Shown: positions 1 through 7,448 of the stretch, piece after piece
Numbering within the stretch: the first letter of the stretch is position 1
How the letters are laid out: each line of letters begins with the position of its first letter
Made by a program: the position numbers and the translations under genes
The notes under the pieces: generated by a model
The model's database searches: none
Told to the model about the DNA's origin: nothing
The model's input: only the letters and a program-made list of their open reading frames with translations
Assembly (NCBI GenBank): GCA_035556555.1
Contig: DATMES010000054.1
Coordinates: 1-52,535 of the forward strand
Reading direction: 5' to 3'
Source: Frankiaceae bacterium
GTDB taxonomy: Bacteria > Actinomycetota > Actinomycetes > BP-191
DNA length: 52,535 bases

Positions 1-130
1 CAACCCCGGACGAGCGGCGCCCGCGCACCCGCGTCGGCCCAACCCTGCAGCCCAGCAGCCGGTCTCACGCGTAGTGATCTTCAAAGAACGACTGAGCCCG
101 GCGCCAACCACGCCGTCAGGATGGAAAAGG
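1..130. repeat. 130-bp direct terminal repeat (left copy)
   Basis: Bases 1-130 are identical to 52406-52535 in the same orientation. This is what an assembler leaves when a circular molecule is written linearly, or when a contig starts and stops inside two copies of the same genomic repeat. The segment contains one copy of a dispersed 32-bp intergenic motif (59-90). Its right part also forms one arm (118-141) of an imperfect 24-bp inverted repeat whose partner lies at 52312-52335. The chromosomal gene content makes a real 52-kb replicon less likely than a repeat-broken or artefactually circularised contig. Confidence 0.95.
59..90 (+). repeat. Dispersed 32-bp intergenic motif, copy A
   Basis: This motif starts CCGGTCTC and ends GATCTTCAAAGAACG. 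Related copies lie at 47226-47257 (+) and 7276-7307 (-), and an exact duplicate at 52464-52495 is part of the terminal repeat. All copies are intergenic. The GTCTC, GATCTTCA and GAACG blocks are conserved and the centre varies. Function is unknown. Confidence 0.8.
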
Positions 131-229
131 CTCCGGGTTGCACCCCGTGCGGGGAAAAGAAGCAATGCGCACCCGAGTTGCCCGGAGGTGGTCATGGGAA
201 CGCGACGTGTCACTCGCGGTGACCAGCCA

Positions 230-245
230 GCCTGTTTCGCCAGGC
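230..245 (-). terminator. Hairpin just past the secreted-protein gene
   Basis: GCCTG and CAGGC arms flank a 6-nt loop, 4 bp beyond the stop codon of the minus-strand gene that ends at 250. There is no clear U-tract, so this is a weak terminator candidate. Confidence 0.4.
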
Positions 246-249
246 GCTA

Positions 250-888
250 TCAGTACGGCGGGCAGTTCCAGACGCGTTCGCCGGCGACGAACGTGTCTCC
301 GGACGTCGCGACGTACACCGGCCGCGACGGGTCGGGGAACACCGCGTGCAGCGGTCCCAGGGCGTTCGCGCAGACCAGCGGGTCTATGGGCTTCTTCGTC
401 GCCTCGAGGAGGGACAGGAGGTCACGCACGGGGTCGAAGATCGGGTCGTCGGAGCCGGCGCTGGTGACGTAGCCGCAGGGGGTGTGCTCCGAGCTGCTCC
501 AGAAGCCGGTGGGGTCCCAGTACTTCGTCGGCGAGCCCCACGGGATGTACTCGGCGCAGAGGTACACGGGCACGCCGGGGGTGGCGGCGTACGACACGAT
601 CGTCGGCTTGACGACGATGACGTCGGTGCCCGAGCCGGCGGTCGACGCGGCGTCCATGCCTGCGTGTGTCGGGTGGCCGACCTGCACGGTGCACTTGAGC
701 CGCCCGTCGACGCCGGTCAGCGGCCCGCCCGCCAGCAGGCCCGTGCGCACGCCGGGGAACGTCACGTCGGTCGTCGCGGCCAGCGTGCAGACGTCGGAGT
801 ACACGTCGACCACGACGGGCTCCTCGGCACGCCCCGCCGTCGGCAGCAGGAGCGGCAGGAGAGCGAGCAGCGCGGCGGTCTTCCTCAT
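250..888 (-). CDS. Secreted protein of unknown function, six-cysteine
   Basis: This is a 212-residue protein with a clear Sec-type signal peptide: a short basic start (MRK), a hydrophobic Leu/Ala core, and a likely cut near GRAEE at about residue 22. The mature part has six cysteines spread over its length, the last in a C-terminal CPPY, which suggests disulfides outside the cytoplasm. There is no recognisable enzyme motif. The predicted fold is probably beta-rich, with many short Val/Thr/Gly strands. The start at 888 was chosen because it places the signal peptide at the N-terminus; the reading frame remains open far upstream only as an antisense artefact. It lies 80 bp downstream of a same-strand TIM-barrel gene and is followed by a small hairpin. 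Function is unknown. Confidence 0.75.
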   Translation of the reverse strand: MRKTAALLALLPLLLPTAGRAEEPVVVDVYSDVCTLAATTDVTFPGVRTGLLAGGPLTGVDGRLKCTVQVGHPTHAGMDAASTAGSGTDVIVVKPTIVSYAATPGVPVYLCAEYIPWGSPTKYWDPTGFWSSSEHTPCGYVTSAGSDDPIFDPVRDLLSLLEATKKPIDPLVCANALGPLHAVFPDPSRPVYVATSGDTFVAGERVWNCPPY

Positions 889-968
889 CGCGGCCTCACG
901 GGAACGTAGGGGAGTCGATAGAACCGCGTGCGCGGCGTTCGCGCCAGGCCCCCGCACGAGTCCGTACG

Positions 969-1781
969 TCAGTCGACGGGCATCGGCGCGGACGCGAGGT
1001 GCAGCCTCGTGTACGCCAGCGCCTCGGCGAGGTCCGCCTCGCGGTCCGCGCGCGACTCGGCGCGGCGGGTGTTGACCTCCACGACGATCGTGCCCTCGAA
1101 CGACGTCCTGGCGAGCTGCTCGAGCAACTCCGCGCAGGGCTGCGTACCGCGGCCGGGGATGAGGTGCTCGTCGCGCGGCGTGCCCATGCCGTCGGCGAGG
1201 TGGACGTGCACGAGCCGGTCCCCCATGTCGCGCGCCATGGCGATCGCGTCGCTCTGGGAGACGGACGTGTGCGACAGGTCGAGCGTCGTGTGCCGGTACT
1301 CGTCGAGCGTGACGTCCCAGTCGGGGGCGTACGGCACCACGGCCCGCCCGCGGGCACGCAGCGGGAACATGTTCTCGACCGCGAACCGTACGTCGGTCTC
1401 GCCGGCCATCCGGTCGATGCCGGCGACGAAGTCGCGCGCGTAGTCGCGCTGCCAGCGGAACGGCGGGTGCACGACGACGGTCTTCGCGCCGAGCGTCTCG
1501 CCGACCGTACGAGCGCGTTCGAGCTTCGCCCACGGGTCGGTGCCCCACACGCGCTGCGTGATGAGCAGGCACGGCGCGTGCACCGCGAGGATCGGGATCT
1601 GGTGGTAGTCCGAGAGCCGCCGCAGCGCGTCGACGTCCTGGCTGACCGGGTCGGTCCAGACCATGACCTCGACCCCGTCGTAGCCCAGGCGGGCCGCGAT
1701 CTCGAACGCCGCCGCCGTGCTCTCCGGGTAGGTCGACGCCGTGGACAGCGCGACCTTCGCCGACGGCACGTGGACGACCAT
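969..1781 (-). CDS. Sugar phosphate isomerase/epimerase-like TIM-barrel protein
   Basis: This 270-residue protein has the AP-endonuclease-2 / xylose-isomerase-like TIM-barrel pattern. It has an N-terminal strand leading to '[11 protein letters not shown]', a VVVHPP strand in the middle, the metal-site Glu in 'VENMF', a His in DLSHT, 'HVHLAD' near residue 195, and a final acidic strand 'VVEVN'. These His/Glu/Asp positions normally hold a divalent metal used for isomerisation or epimerisation. The substrate cannot be told from sequence. The start ATG at 1781 is 22 bp from the divergent start at 1804, so the two genes share a very short promoter region. It may be cotranscribed with the downstream secreted protein. 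Confidence 0.85.
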   Translation of the reverse strand: MVVHVPSAKVALSTASTYPESTAAAFEIAARLGYDGVEVMVWTDPVSQDVDALRRLSDYHQIPILAVHAPCLLITQRVWGTDPWAKLERARTVGETLGAKTVVVHPPFRWQRDYARDFVAGIDRMAGETDVRFAVENMFPLRARGRAVVPYAPDWDVTLDEYRHTTLDLSHTSVSQSDAIAMARDMGDRLVHVHLADGMGTPRDEHLIPGRGTQPCAELLEQLARTSFEGTIVVEVNTRRAESRADREADLAEALAYTRLHLASAPMPVD

Positions 1782-1803
1782 GTGCTCACTCTAAGGTGGG
1801 CGA

Positions 1804-2535
1804 ATGGTGCAGCTGGACTTCCCGCGCGAGTGGTTCTCCTTCACGAACCCCGACGACCCCGACGAGATGTTCCGCTGCGACGTGACGTGGCTCATGTCGT
1901 CGTGGACGTGCATCTTCGGCAACGGCTGCCACGGCATCCTGCGCACCCGCCCCGACGACGGCTGCTGCTCGCACGGCGCGTTCTTCTCCGACAAGGAGGA
2001 CCAGCGGCGGGTCAAGCGGATGGCGAAGGAGCTCAACGACGACGACTGGCAGTTCCGCGCGGAGGGCCGGCGCAACGGCATCACCGAGGAGGACGACGGC
2101 CGCACGCGGACGCGGGTCTTCGACGGCGCCTGCGTGTTCCTCAACCGGCCCGGCTTCGCCGGCGGCGCGGGCTGCGCGCTGCACCGCATGGCCTGGCGCA
2201 CCGAACGCCACCCGCTCGAGACCAAGCCGGACGTCTGCTGGCAGCTGCCGATCCTCCGTACGCAGGAGTGGGAGGAACGCCTCGACGAGACCAAGGTGCT
2301 CGTCACGACGATCACGGAGTTCGACCGGCGCGGCTGGGGCGAGGGCGGCCACGACCTGCACTGGTACTGCACGGAGACGTCCGAGGCGCACGTCGGCAAG
2401 GAGCTGCTGTACGAGTCGTACGGACCCGAGCTCGCCGCGATGATGGGCGACGCGGCGTACGCCGTCGTCAAGGCACACTGCGACGCCCGTCGCGCGGCCG
2501 GCCTCGTGGCGGTTCATCCCGCTTCCGCAACCTGA
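1804..2535 (+). CDS. Cysteine-rich protein, possibly YkgJ/DUF3109-like metal binder
   Basis: This is a 243-residue cytoplasmic protein without a signal peptide. The N-terminal 60 residues hold a cysteine cluster (FRCDV, WTC, GNGC, GCCSHG), followed by '[12 protein letters not shown]'. The spacing resembles YkgJ/DUF3109-type Cys clusters that bind zinc or iron-sulfur, and further cysteines lie around residues 110-145. The family assignment is by pattern only. It diverges from the TIM-barrel gene. A strong hairpin starts within its stop codon. Beyond the stop, the same frame stays open for 47 more codons to 2679 with coding-like codon use; this is reported as a separate observation. Confidence 0.65.
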   Translation: MVQLDFPREWFSFTNPDDPDEMFRCDVTWLMSSWTCIFGNGCHGILRTRPDDGCCSHGAFFSDKEDQRRVKRMAKELNDDDWQFRAEGRRNGITEEDDGRTRTRVFDGACVFLNRPGFAGGAGCALHRMAWRTERHPLETKPDVCWQLPILRTQEWEERLDETKVLVTTITEFDRRGWGEGGHDLHWYCTETSEAHVGKELLYESYGPELAAMMGDAAYAVVKAHCDARRAAGLVAVHPASAT

Positions 2536-2554
2536 CGCACGGTTCGTGCGTCTT
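2534..2554 (+). terminator. Perfect 8-bp hairpin overlapping a stop codon
   Basis: GACGCACG, loop GTT, CGTGCGTC, followed by TT. The left arm begins inside the TGA stop of the Cys-rich protein. It is a likely intrinsic-type terminator separating that gene from gpmA. Confidence 0.7.
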
Positions 2555-2690
2555 GGAGCGCAAGGACCTCGTCGACACCGGCCGTCGGGGTCTGGGCGCC
2601 GGGCGACGCGACGCCGTTCGCGGCAGGGACGTTCGAGGGCGCGTTCGACGGGCGGCTCGCGATCGGGCTCGCGCGTTAGGGTCGCTTCCC

Positions 2691-3458
2691 ATGAGCACGC
2701 TCGTACTGCTGCGGCACGGCCAGAGCACCTGGAACCAGGAGAACAGGTTCACCGGCTGGGTCGACGTCGACCTCACCGCGCAAGGTGAGGAGGAGGCGCG
2801 CCGCGGCGGCGTCCTGCTCCGCGAAGCCGGCATCGAGCCGGACGTGCTGCACACGTCGTTGCAGCGCCGCGCGATCCGTACCGCGACGCTCGCGCTGGAG
2901 CAGACCGACCGGCTCTGGATCCCCGTACGCCGCTCCTGGCGGCTCAACGAGCGCCACTACGGCGCCCTGCAGGGGAAGGACAAGACGCAGGTGCGCGAGG
3001 AGTTCGGGGACGAGCAGTTCATGCTGTGGCGGCGGTCGTACGACACCCCGCCGCCCCCTGTCGACCTGGCCGACGACAACCACCCCGCCAACGACCCGCG
3101 TTACGCCGACCTGCCCCCCGACGTGCTGCCCGCGACCGAGTGCCTGAAGGACGTACTCGAACGCATGCTGCCGTACTGGGCCGACGCGATCGTGCCCGAC
3201 CTGCGCGCGGGTCGTACCGTCCTCGTCGCCGCGCACGGCAACAGCCTGCGCGCGCTCGTGAAGCACCTCGACGGCATGTCCGACGACGCGATCGTCGGCC
3301 TCAACGTGCCCACCGGCATCCCGCTGCGCTACGTCCTCGACGACGCGCTGCGGCCGACGGCACAGGTCGATCCGGAGTTCGGCGTCAGCGGGACGTACCT
3401 CGACGCCGACGCCGCGCGCACCGCGATCGCCGGGGTGGCGAGCCAGGGCAAGCACTGA
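2691..3458 (+). CDS. gpmA: 2,3-bisphosphoglycerate-dependent phosphoglycerate mutase
   Basis: This is a 255-residue cytoplasmic glycolytic enzyme that interconverts 3- and 2-phosphoglycerate through a phosphohistidine. The N-terminal '[12 protein letters not shown]' carries the catalytic RHG histidine. 'FTGWVDVDL', the acid/base Glu in NERHYG, and the second catalytic His in '[10 protein letters not shown]' are all in place. Length matches the dPGM family (about 250). The ATG at 2691 is the first start that begins the conserved strand. The linkage gpmA - (lysozyme, OsmC) - ybjN - mshA echoes the gpm-mshA neighbourhood of mycobacteria, which supports an actinobacterial chromosome. Confidence 0.97.
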   Translation: MSTLVLLRHGQSTWNQENRFTGWVDVDLTAQGEEEARRGGVLLREAGIEPDVLHTSLQRRAIRTATLALEQTDRLWIPVRRSWRLNERHYGALQGKDKTQVREEFGDEQFMLWRRSYDTPPPPVDLADDNHPANDPRYADLPPDVLPATECLKDVLERMLPYWADAIVPDLRAGRTVLVAAHGNSLRALVKHLDGMSDDAIVGLNVPTGIPLRYVLDDALRPTAQVDPEFGVSGTYLDADAARTAIAGVASQGKH

Positions 3459-3476
3459 GCCGGAAGGGGACGCTCT

Positions 3477-4184
3477 ATGGCTGGACCCAACGCGAAGCTC
3501 GACGTCAGCAAGGCCGGTCTGGAGCTGATCGCCGGCTTCGAGGGGTGGCGGGCCGACCTGTACGAGGACGTCGCCGGACACTGCACGATCGGCTACGGCC
3601 ACCTCGTGCACCAGGGCAACATCACGGCGGCCGACAGGAAGGGGCCGTTCGGCAAGGGCATCACCAAGGAGCAGGGCATGGCGCTGCTGCACAAGGACGC
3701 CCAGCGGATGGTGCAGGCGGTCCGCGACTGCGTGACGGTGCCGCTGGCGCAGAACCAGTTCGACGCGCTGGTGTCGTTCGCGTTCAACGTCGGCGCCGGG
3801 GCGTTGCGCGGCAGCACGCTCGTCAAGCGGATCAACGCGGGCGAACGCGACGTCGGCGGCGAGTTCGCGAAGTGGAACAAGGCCGGCGGCAAGGTCTACG
3901 CGGGCCTGACCCGGCGGCGCGCGGCGGAGGCGGCGATGTTCAGCGGCGGGACGCCGGCCAAGCCCGCCAAGCCCGCCAAGCCCGCGGGAGGCAGCGGGTG
4001 GCTGACGCGCGTGCTGAGCGAGGGCGACCGCGGAGCCGACGTCACGGAGCTGCAGCGCCGCCTCGGCATCGGCGCGGACGGCGTCTTCGGCCCGCTGACG
4101 GACAAGGCGGTGCGGGCGTTCCAGCAGAAGAACGGCCTCGTCGCCGACGGCAAGGTCGGGCCTAAGACGGCCGCGAAGCTCTAG
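3477..4184 (+). CDS. GH24 phage-type lysozyme with C-terminal peptidoglycan-binding domain
   Basis: This is a 235-residue muramidase. Residues 12-155 form a T4-like GH24 domain: the catalytic Glu in 'GFEGWR', 'YEDVAGHCTIGYGH' with the family Asp/Thr region, and 'FDALVSFAFNVG'. A (AKP)-repeat linker (about 160-172) leads to a PG_binding_1 repeat (about 177-235, 'VTELQRRLGI' and 'GPLTDKAVRAFQ'). There is no signal peptide, so it resembles an endolysin or a non-classically exported hydrolase. RBS GGAAGGGGA lies before the ATG. The TAG stop lies at the edge of a MITE-like insertion; removing the element would restore a TAA stop. No other phage genes surround it. Confidence 0.9.
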   Translation: MAGPNAKLDVSKAGLELIAGFEGWRADLYEDVAGHCTIGYGHLVHQGNITAADRKGPFGKGITKEQGMALLHKDAQRMVQAVRDCVTVPLAQNQFDALVSFAFNVGAGALRGSTLVKRINAGERDVGGEFAKWNKAGGKVYAGLTRRRAAEAAMFSGGTPAKPAKPAKPAGGSGWLTRVLSEGDRGADVTELQRRLGIGADGVFGPLTDKAVRAFQQKNGLVADGKVGPKTAAKL

Positions 4185-4344
4185 TGTCCCGAGTCAGAAG
4201 TTCGGCGGCAGGATCCTGAGGTCCGGCGTGCCGCTGGCAAGGCCGCAGGGAGCTCGGATAGCAGCGCTATCCGGGCGACCGAGAACGCCGCCAGGGGTGC
4301 GCTGGGGCCAGGAGCCGTCGTCGAACTTCTGACTCGGGACACTA
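4182..4344. mobile_element. MITE-like element with perfect 23-bp terminal inverted repeats and TA ends
   Basis: 4182-4204 and 4322-4344 are exact reverse complements, beginning TAGTGTCCCGAGTC. If the terminal TA is a 2-bp target duplication, the element proper is GTGTCCC...GGGACAC, 159 bp. TA duplications are typical of IS630/Tc1-mariner relatives. The interior has no coding capacity but carries a perfect hairpin (4255-4273). Conceptual excision joins the lysozyme's last codon to TAA and puts the OsmC start 10 bp downstream. The element therefore inserted into the TA of a stop codon and rebuilt it as TAG. Confidence 0.85.
4255..4273. other. Internal hairpin of the MITE
   Basis: CGGATAGC and GCTATCCG are perfect 8-bp arms around the loop AGC, near the middle of the element. 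It may act as a terminator or a folding element in transcripts across the insertion. Confidence 0.7.
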
Positions 4345-4355
4345 ACCTGCGGCGC

Positions 4356-4853
4356 ATGACGCAGAGCGAGGCGTTGCGGGCCGTGCAGGCGCCGTTGAAG
4401 CAGCAGTACCGCGACGACCCGTCGAGCGCGGTCGTCACCCTCCGCGCCGAGGGCGCGCTCGGCGAGGGCGTGTCGTGCTCCGTGCAGACGGGGGCCGCGC
4501 TGACCGAGGCGGGCCTGCATCCGGCGACCGGCGGCGACGGGTCGTACGCCTGCTCCGGCGACATGCTGCTCCAGGCGCTCGTCGCGTGCGCGGGCGTGAC
4601 GATGCGCGCCGTCGCGACAGCACTCGACATCCCGCTCGCCGAGGGCACGGTGCGCGCCGAGGGCGACCTCGACTTCCGCGGCACGCTCGGCGTCGACCGC
4701 GAGGCGCCTGTGGGGTTCCGCGAGATCCGGCTGACGTTCGACGTGGACGTGCCTGCGGAGAGCCGCGACAAGCTGCTGGAGCTGACCGAGCGGTACTGCG
4801 TCGTGCTGCAGACGCTGCGTTCCGGGCCGTCGGTCTCGGCGGCGTACTCCTAG
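4356..4853 (+). CDS. OsmC/Ohr family protein
   Basis: This 165-residue protein belongs to the OsmC superfamily of thiol peroxidases acting on organic hydroperoxides. The two catalytic cysteines are visible: 'LVACAGVTM' at the start of the central helix and 'ERYCVVLQTL' near the C-terminus. Between them lie the beta strands 'VRAEGDLDFRG' and 'EIRLTFDVDV'. It starts 11 bp beyond the MITE, so its transcription must now pass through the element or begin within it. Its stop interlocks with the stop of ybjN on the other strand in a CTAG palindrome at 4850-4853. It fits the thiol-redox theme with nearby mshA. Confidence 0.9.
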   Translation: MTQSEALRAVQAPLKQQYRDDPSSAVVTLRAEGALGEGVSCSVQTGAALTEAGLHPATGGDGSYACSGDMLLQALVACAGVTMRAVATALDIPLAEGTVRAEGDLDFRGTLGVDREAPVGFREIRLTFDVDVPAESRDKLLELTERYCVVLQTLRSGPSVSAAYS

Positions 4854-5374
4854 GGCTCGCCGCCGAAGATCGGCCGGGCGGGCGCGCCGCCCTCCGCTGC
4901 CTGCTTCGCGCGCCACTCCTCCTCGCGCCGGATCGACTCCGCGAACCCGAGCCGCAGTGCCGCGTCGAACGTCCCGTCCGCGTACTCCAGGACGCAGCCC
5001 AGCAGCCGGTCGATCTCCTCGGGCGTCACCGACGCGAGCGGCACGTGGCCGACGAGGTAGATGTCGCCGAGCCGGTCGCAGGAGAAGTGCACGCCGTACG
5101 TCCGCGCGTTGCGCTGCAGCAGGAAGCCGTACGTCCCGCCGTCGTTCGACTCGGGCTTGCGCATGAAGAACGCCTCGACCAGCAGCGTGTGGTCGCCGAC
5201 GACGAGCCAGGTCATCGTCGCGAGCTTGTGCTGGCCCGCGAGCTTGACGAGGAACGCACCCTCCTCGACGCGCTCGTACTCCAGCCCCAGGCCGTCGAGC
5301 GCCTCGTCGATCACCTTGTCGAGCCGCGCTACCTCGGCGGCGTCGCGGCCGATGACGTGCCCGAGACCGCTCAC
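4850..5374 (-). CDS. YbjN domain-containing protein
   Basis: This is a 174-residue soluble protein with the YbjN fold (chaperone-like, type III secretion chaperone-related), characterised by '[19 protein letters not shown]', 'YGFLLQRNA' and '[19 protein letters not shown]'. The GTG start at 5374 overlaps the TGA of mshA by 4 bp (GTGA), so the two are translationally coupled. The same mshA-ybjN pair occurs in mycobacteria (Rv0486-Rv0487). The role is unknown; the coupling suggests a function with MshA or in the same stress regulon. Confidence 0.85.
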   Translation of the reverse strand: MSGLGHVIGRDAAEVARLDKVIDEALDGLGLEYERVEEGAFLVKLAGQHKLATMTWLVVGDHTLLVEAFFMRKPESNDGGTYGFLLQRNARTYGVHFSCDRLGDIYLVGHVPLASVTPEEIDRLLGCVLEYADGTFDAALRLGFAESIRREEEWRAKQAAEGGAPARPIFGGEP

Positions 5375-6660
5375 GCGTTGACCGCCGGCTTCGTCGCGGC
5401 GAGCGACGCGATGGCGTCGCGGTAGACCTGCAACGTCCCCGCGGCCGTCGCGGCCCAGCCGAAGCGCTCGGCGTGCTGGCGCGCCCCGGCCGACAGCCGC
5501 GCGCGTTCGGCCGGGTCGTCGACGATCCGGCGCAGCACGGTCGCCCACTCGGCGGGGTCGTGGCCGCTGACGAGCAGACCGCTCTCGCCGTGCCGTACGG
5601 CGGTCCGCAGGCCCCCGACCGCGGCCGCGACGGCGGGCGTGCCACAGGCCTGGGCTTCGAGCGCGACGAGGCCGAACGACTCGTTGTACGACGGCACCAC
5701 GACCGCCTCCGCCGCGCGGTAGTACGCGACGAGACGGTCGGGCTCGACCGGAGGCTCGCGGCGTACGACGTCGGTCAGGTCCAGGTGGCGGGCGAGCGCG
5801 TCGAGACGTTCGGGGTCGCGGGTGCCGGTGCCCGAGGGGCCGCCGACGACCGCGACGCGCAGCCGCGAACGCAGCGAGGGGTCGCGGCGTACGAGCTCCG
5901 CGGCAGCGCGGATGAGGACGTCCGGCGCCTTGAGCGGCTGGATGCGGCCGACGAACAGCAGCAGGACGTCGTCGTCGGTGAGGCCGAGCAGCCTCTTGGC
6001 GGCGTTGCGATCGCCCGGCGTGTAGCGCTCGAGGTCGACGCCGGGCGCGACGGTCGCGATGCGGGCGGGGTCGGCGGCGTAAAGGTCGCGCAACTGGGCC
6101 GCCTCGTCCGCCGTGGAGGCGACGAGCCGGTCGGCGGCCTCGACGACCTGCGCCTCGCCGATCTCGCGCGCCGTCGGCTCCGGGTCGTCGTCGTCGGCGA
6201 GGGCGGCGTTCTTGACCTTGGCGAGCGTGTGGAACGAGTGCACCAGCGGCACGCCCCAGCGCTCCTTGGCGAGCCAGCCGACCTGGCCGGACAGCCAGTA
6301 GTGCGAGTGCACGACGTCGTAGTGGCCCGGGTCGTTGACCGCCTCTGCTCGCAACACCCCCGAGGCGAACGCGCAGAGCTGCGAGGGGAGGTCGTTCTTC
6401 GACAGGCCCTCGAACGGACCCGCCGTGACGTGCCGCACCGTGATGCCGGGCTCGAGCTCCACGACGGGGTCGAGGCTGCTGCTCGTCGTGCGCGTGAAGA
6501 TGTCGACCTCGATGCCCATCGCGGCGAGGCGGCGGGAGAGCTCGACGATGTAGACGTTCATGCCGCCGGCGTCGCCGGTGCCCGGCTGGTCGAGCGGTGA
6601 CGTGTGGACGGAGATCGTCGCCACCCGCCGCAGGTCGCGCGGGAACGGCCTGACTGTCAC
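5371..6660 (-). CDS. mshA: D-inositol-3-phosphate glycosyltransferase (mycothiol synthesis)
   Basis: This 429-residue GT-B family 4 glycosyltransferase catalyses the first committed step of mycothiol synthesis, UDP-GlcNAc plus inositol-3-phosphate. Recognisable blocks include '[15 protein letters not shown]', the glycine loop '[10 protein letters not shown]', '[10 protein letters not shown]', 'HTLAKVKN', '[12 protein letters not shown]', and the nucleotide-sugar motif '[18 protein letters not shown]'. The GTG at 6660 was chosen because GGGAGG lies 9 nt upstream and it begins just before the first strand; upstream in-frame starts would add a low-complexity tail. Mycothiol is restricted to Actinomycetota, so this gene is a taxonomic anchor. 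It is cotranscribed with ybjN. Confidence 0.95.
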   Translation of the reverse strand: MTVRPFPRDLRRVATISVHTSPLDQPGTGDAGGMNVYIVELSRRLAAMGIEVDIFTRTTSSSLDPVVELEPGITVRHVTAGPFEGLSKNDLPSQLCAFASGVLRAEAVNDPGHYDVVHSHYWLSGQVGWLAKERWGVPLVHSFHTLAKVKNAALADDDDPEPTAREIGEAQVVEAADRLVASTADEAAQLRDLYAADPARIATVAPGVDLERYTPGDRNAAKRLLGLTDDDVLLLFVGRIQPLKAPDVLIRAAAELVRRDPSLRSRLRVAVVGGPSGTGTRDPERLDALARHLDLTDVVRREPPVEPDRLVAYYRAAEAVVVPSYNESFGLVALEAQACGTPAVAAAVGGLRTAVRHGESGLLVSGHDPAEWATVLRRIVDDPAERARLSAGARQHAERFGWAATAAGTLQVYRDAIASLAATKPAVNA

Positions 6661-6737
6661 GCGCGGACCTCCCTCGTCGGACGAGCCATTGTCGCCGAAC
6701 GGCGCCAACACGCGCCGCCCGCGTACCCTTCCCGCTC

Positions 6738-7220
6738 GTGGACGACAGCAACGCCCCGCACGGCGACCTGGCACCGCTCGCGTTCCTCCTCGGGACCTGG
6801 CGCGGCGAGGGGGTGGGCGGCTACCCGACGATGGAGTCGTTCCGGTACGGCGAGGAGGTCACGTTCCGGCACAACGGGAAGCCGTTCCTCGCGTACACCC
6901 AGAAGACGTGGTCGCTCGACGACGGCAGGCCGTTGCACTCGGAGACCGGCTACTGGCGCCCGCAGCCGGACAACGGCGTCGAGGTCGTCCTCGCGCACCC
7001 GACCGGGGTCGTGGAGATCTACTACGGGCGGGTGGCGTTCCACCGCATCGAGCTCGCCACGGACCTCGTCGCGCGGACGACGAGCGCCAAAGAGGTCACG
7101 GCGCTCACCCGGCTGTTCGGGCTGGTGGAGGGGCGGCTGATGTACGCCGTCGACATGGCCGCCGTGGGCCAGCCCCTGCAGTCCCACCTCTCCGCCACGC
7201 TCGACCGCGTGGCGGAGTAG
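6738..7220 (+). CDS. Nitrobindin-like heme-binding beta-barrel protein
   Basis: This 160-residue protein matches the nitrobindin / THAP4-like (former DUF1794) lipocalin-type barrel. It has '[14 protein letters not shown]' at the N-terminus, 'FRYGEEVTF', '[18 protein letters not shown]', and a C-terminal '[11 protein letters not shown]' that supplies the proximal heme histidine. Family members bind ferric heme and isomerise peroxynitrite. The GTG start at 6738 lies 77 bp from the divergent mshA start. The neighbourhood of mycothiol and thiol-peroxidase genes fits a nitrosative or oxidative stress role, which is an inference. Confidence 0.88.
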   Translation: MDDSNAPHGDLAPLAFLLGTWRGEGVGGYPTMESFRYGEEVTFRHNGKPFLAYTQKTWSLDDGRPLHSETGYWRPQPDNGVEVVLAHPTGVVEIYYGRVAFHRIELATDLVARTTSAKEVTALTRLFGLVEGRLMYAVDMAAVGQPLQSHLSATLDRVAE

Positions 7221-7242
7221 GCCCCCACACACGAACGCAACC

Positions 7243-7307
7243 GGGTTGCGGCCCGTGCAAACGGCGCCGTGCCCGCGTTCCTTGAAGATCACGACGCTCG
7301 AGACCGG
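7243..7307. repeat. Short relative of the terminal inverted-repeat element
   Basis: 7243-7255 is the palindrome GCAACCGGGTTGC followed by GGCCCGTGC. This joins the outer ends of the inverted arms seen at 52312-52335 and 118-141, the latter followed by ACCCCGTGC. The 32-bp motif follows on the minus strand (7276-7307). It looks like an internally deleted copy of that element. Confidence 0.5.
7276..7307 (-). repeat. Dispersed 32-bp intergenic motif, copy C
   Basis: The reverse complement reads CCGGTCTCGAGCGT then GTGATCTTCAAGGAACG. It sits in the 228-bp gap before the S15 hydrolase, in opposite orientation to the other copies. Confidence 0.8.
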
Positions 7308-7448
7308 CGTACGGACTGCAGAGAACGAGCGTGCCGGGCGTCACGAACCCAGCCAAGATCACGCAAAACGGCCGCCCCGCGTGAGACCGCCACGCGACCA
7401 CACCCCCGCGCAAGCAGGGTCGGGGCGTCCGGCGGCGAACGACGAGTA

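Noticed and set aside
1-60. Possible guanidine-III-type riboswitch starting CCGGACGAG
   Set aside because: The second half (CCGGUCAGGACAAGACGG-like pseudoknot) is absent, and no guanidine transporter lies downstream.
999-3458. An 819-codon open frame running through three genes
   Set aside because: Most of it is antisense to the TIM-barrel gene or out of frame with the Cys-rich gene, with Arg/Pro-rich noise. Only its end, from 2691, is the real gpmA.
3477-4184. Lysozyme as evidence of a prophage
   Set aside because: No holin, structural, integrase or attachment sequences nearby; flanked by gpmA and OsmC genes with the same composition.
4194-5645. Long minus-strand frame across the MITE, OsmC and ybjN genes
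   Set aside because: Antisense to OsmC, crosses the inverted repeats, and has no protein-like composition. The supported minus-strand genes use other frames.
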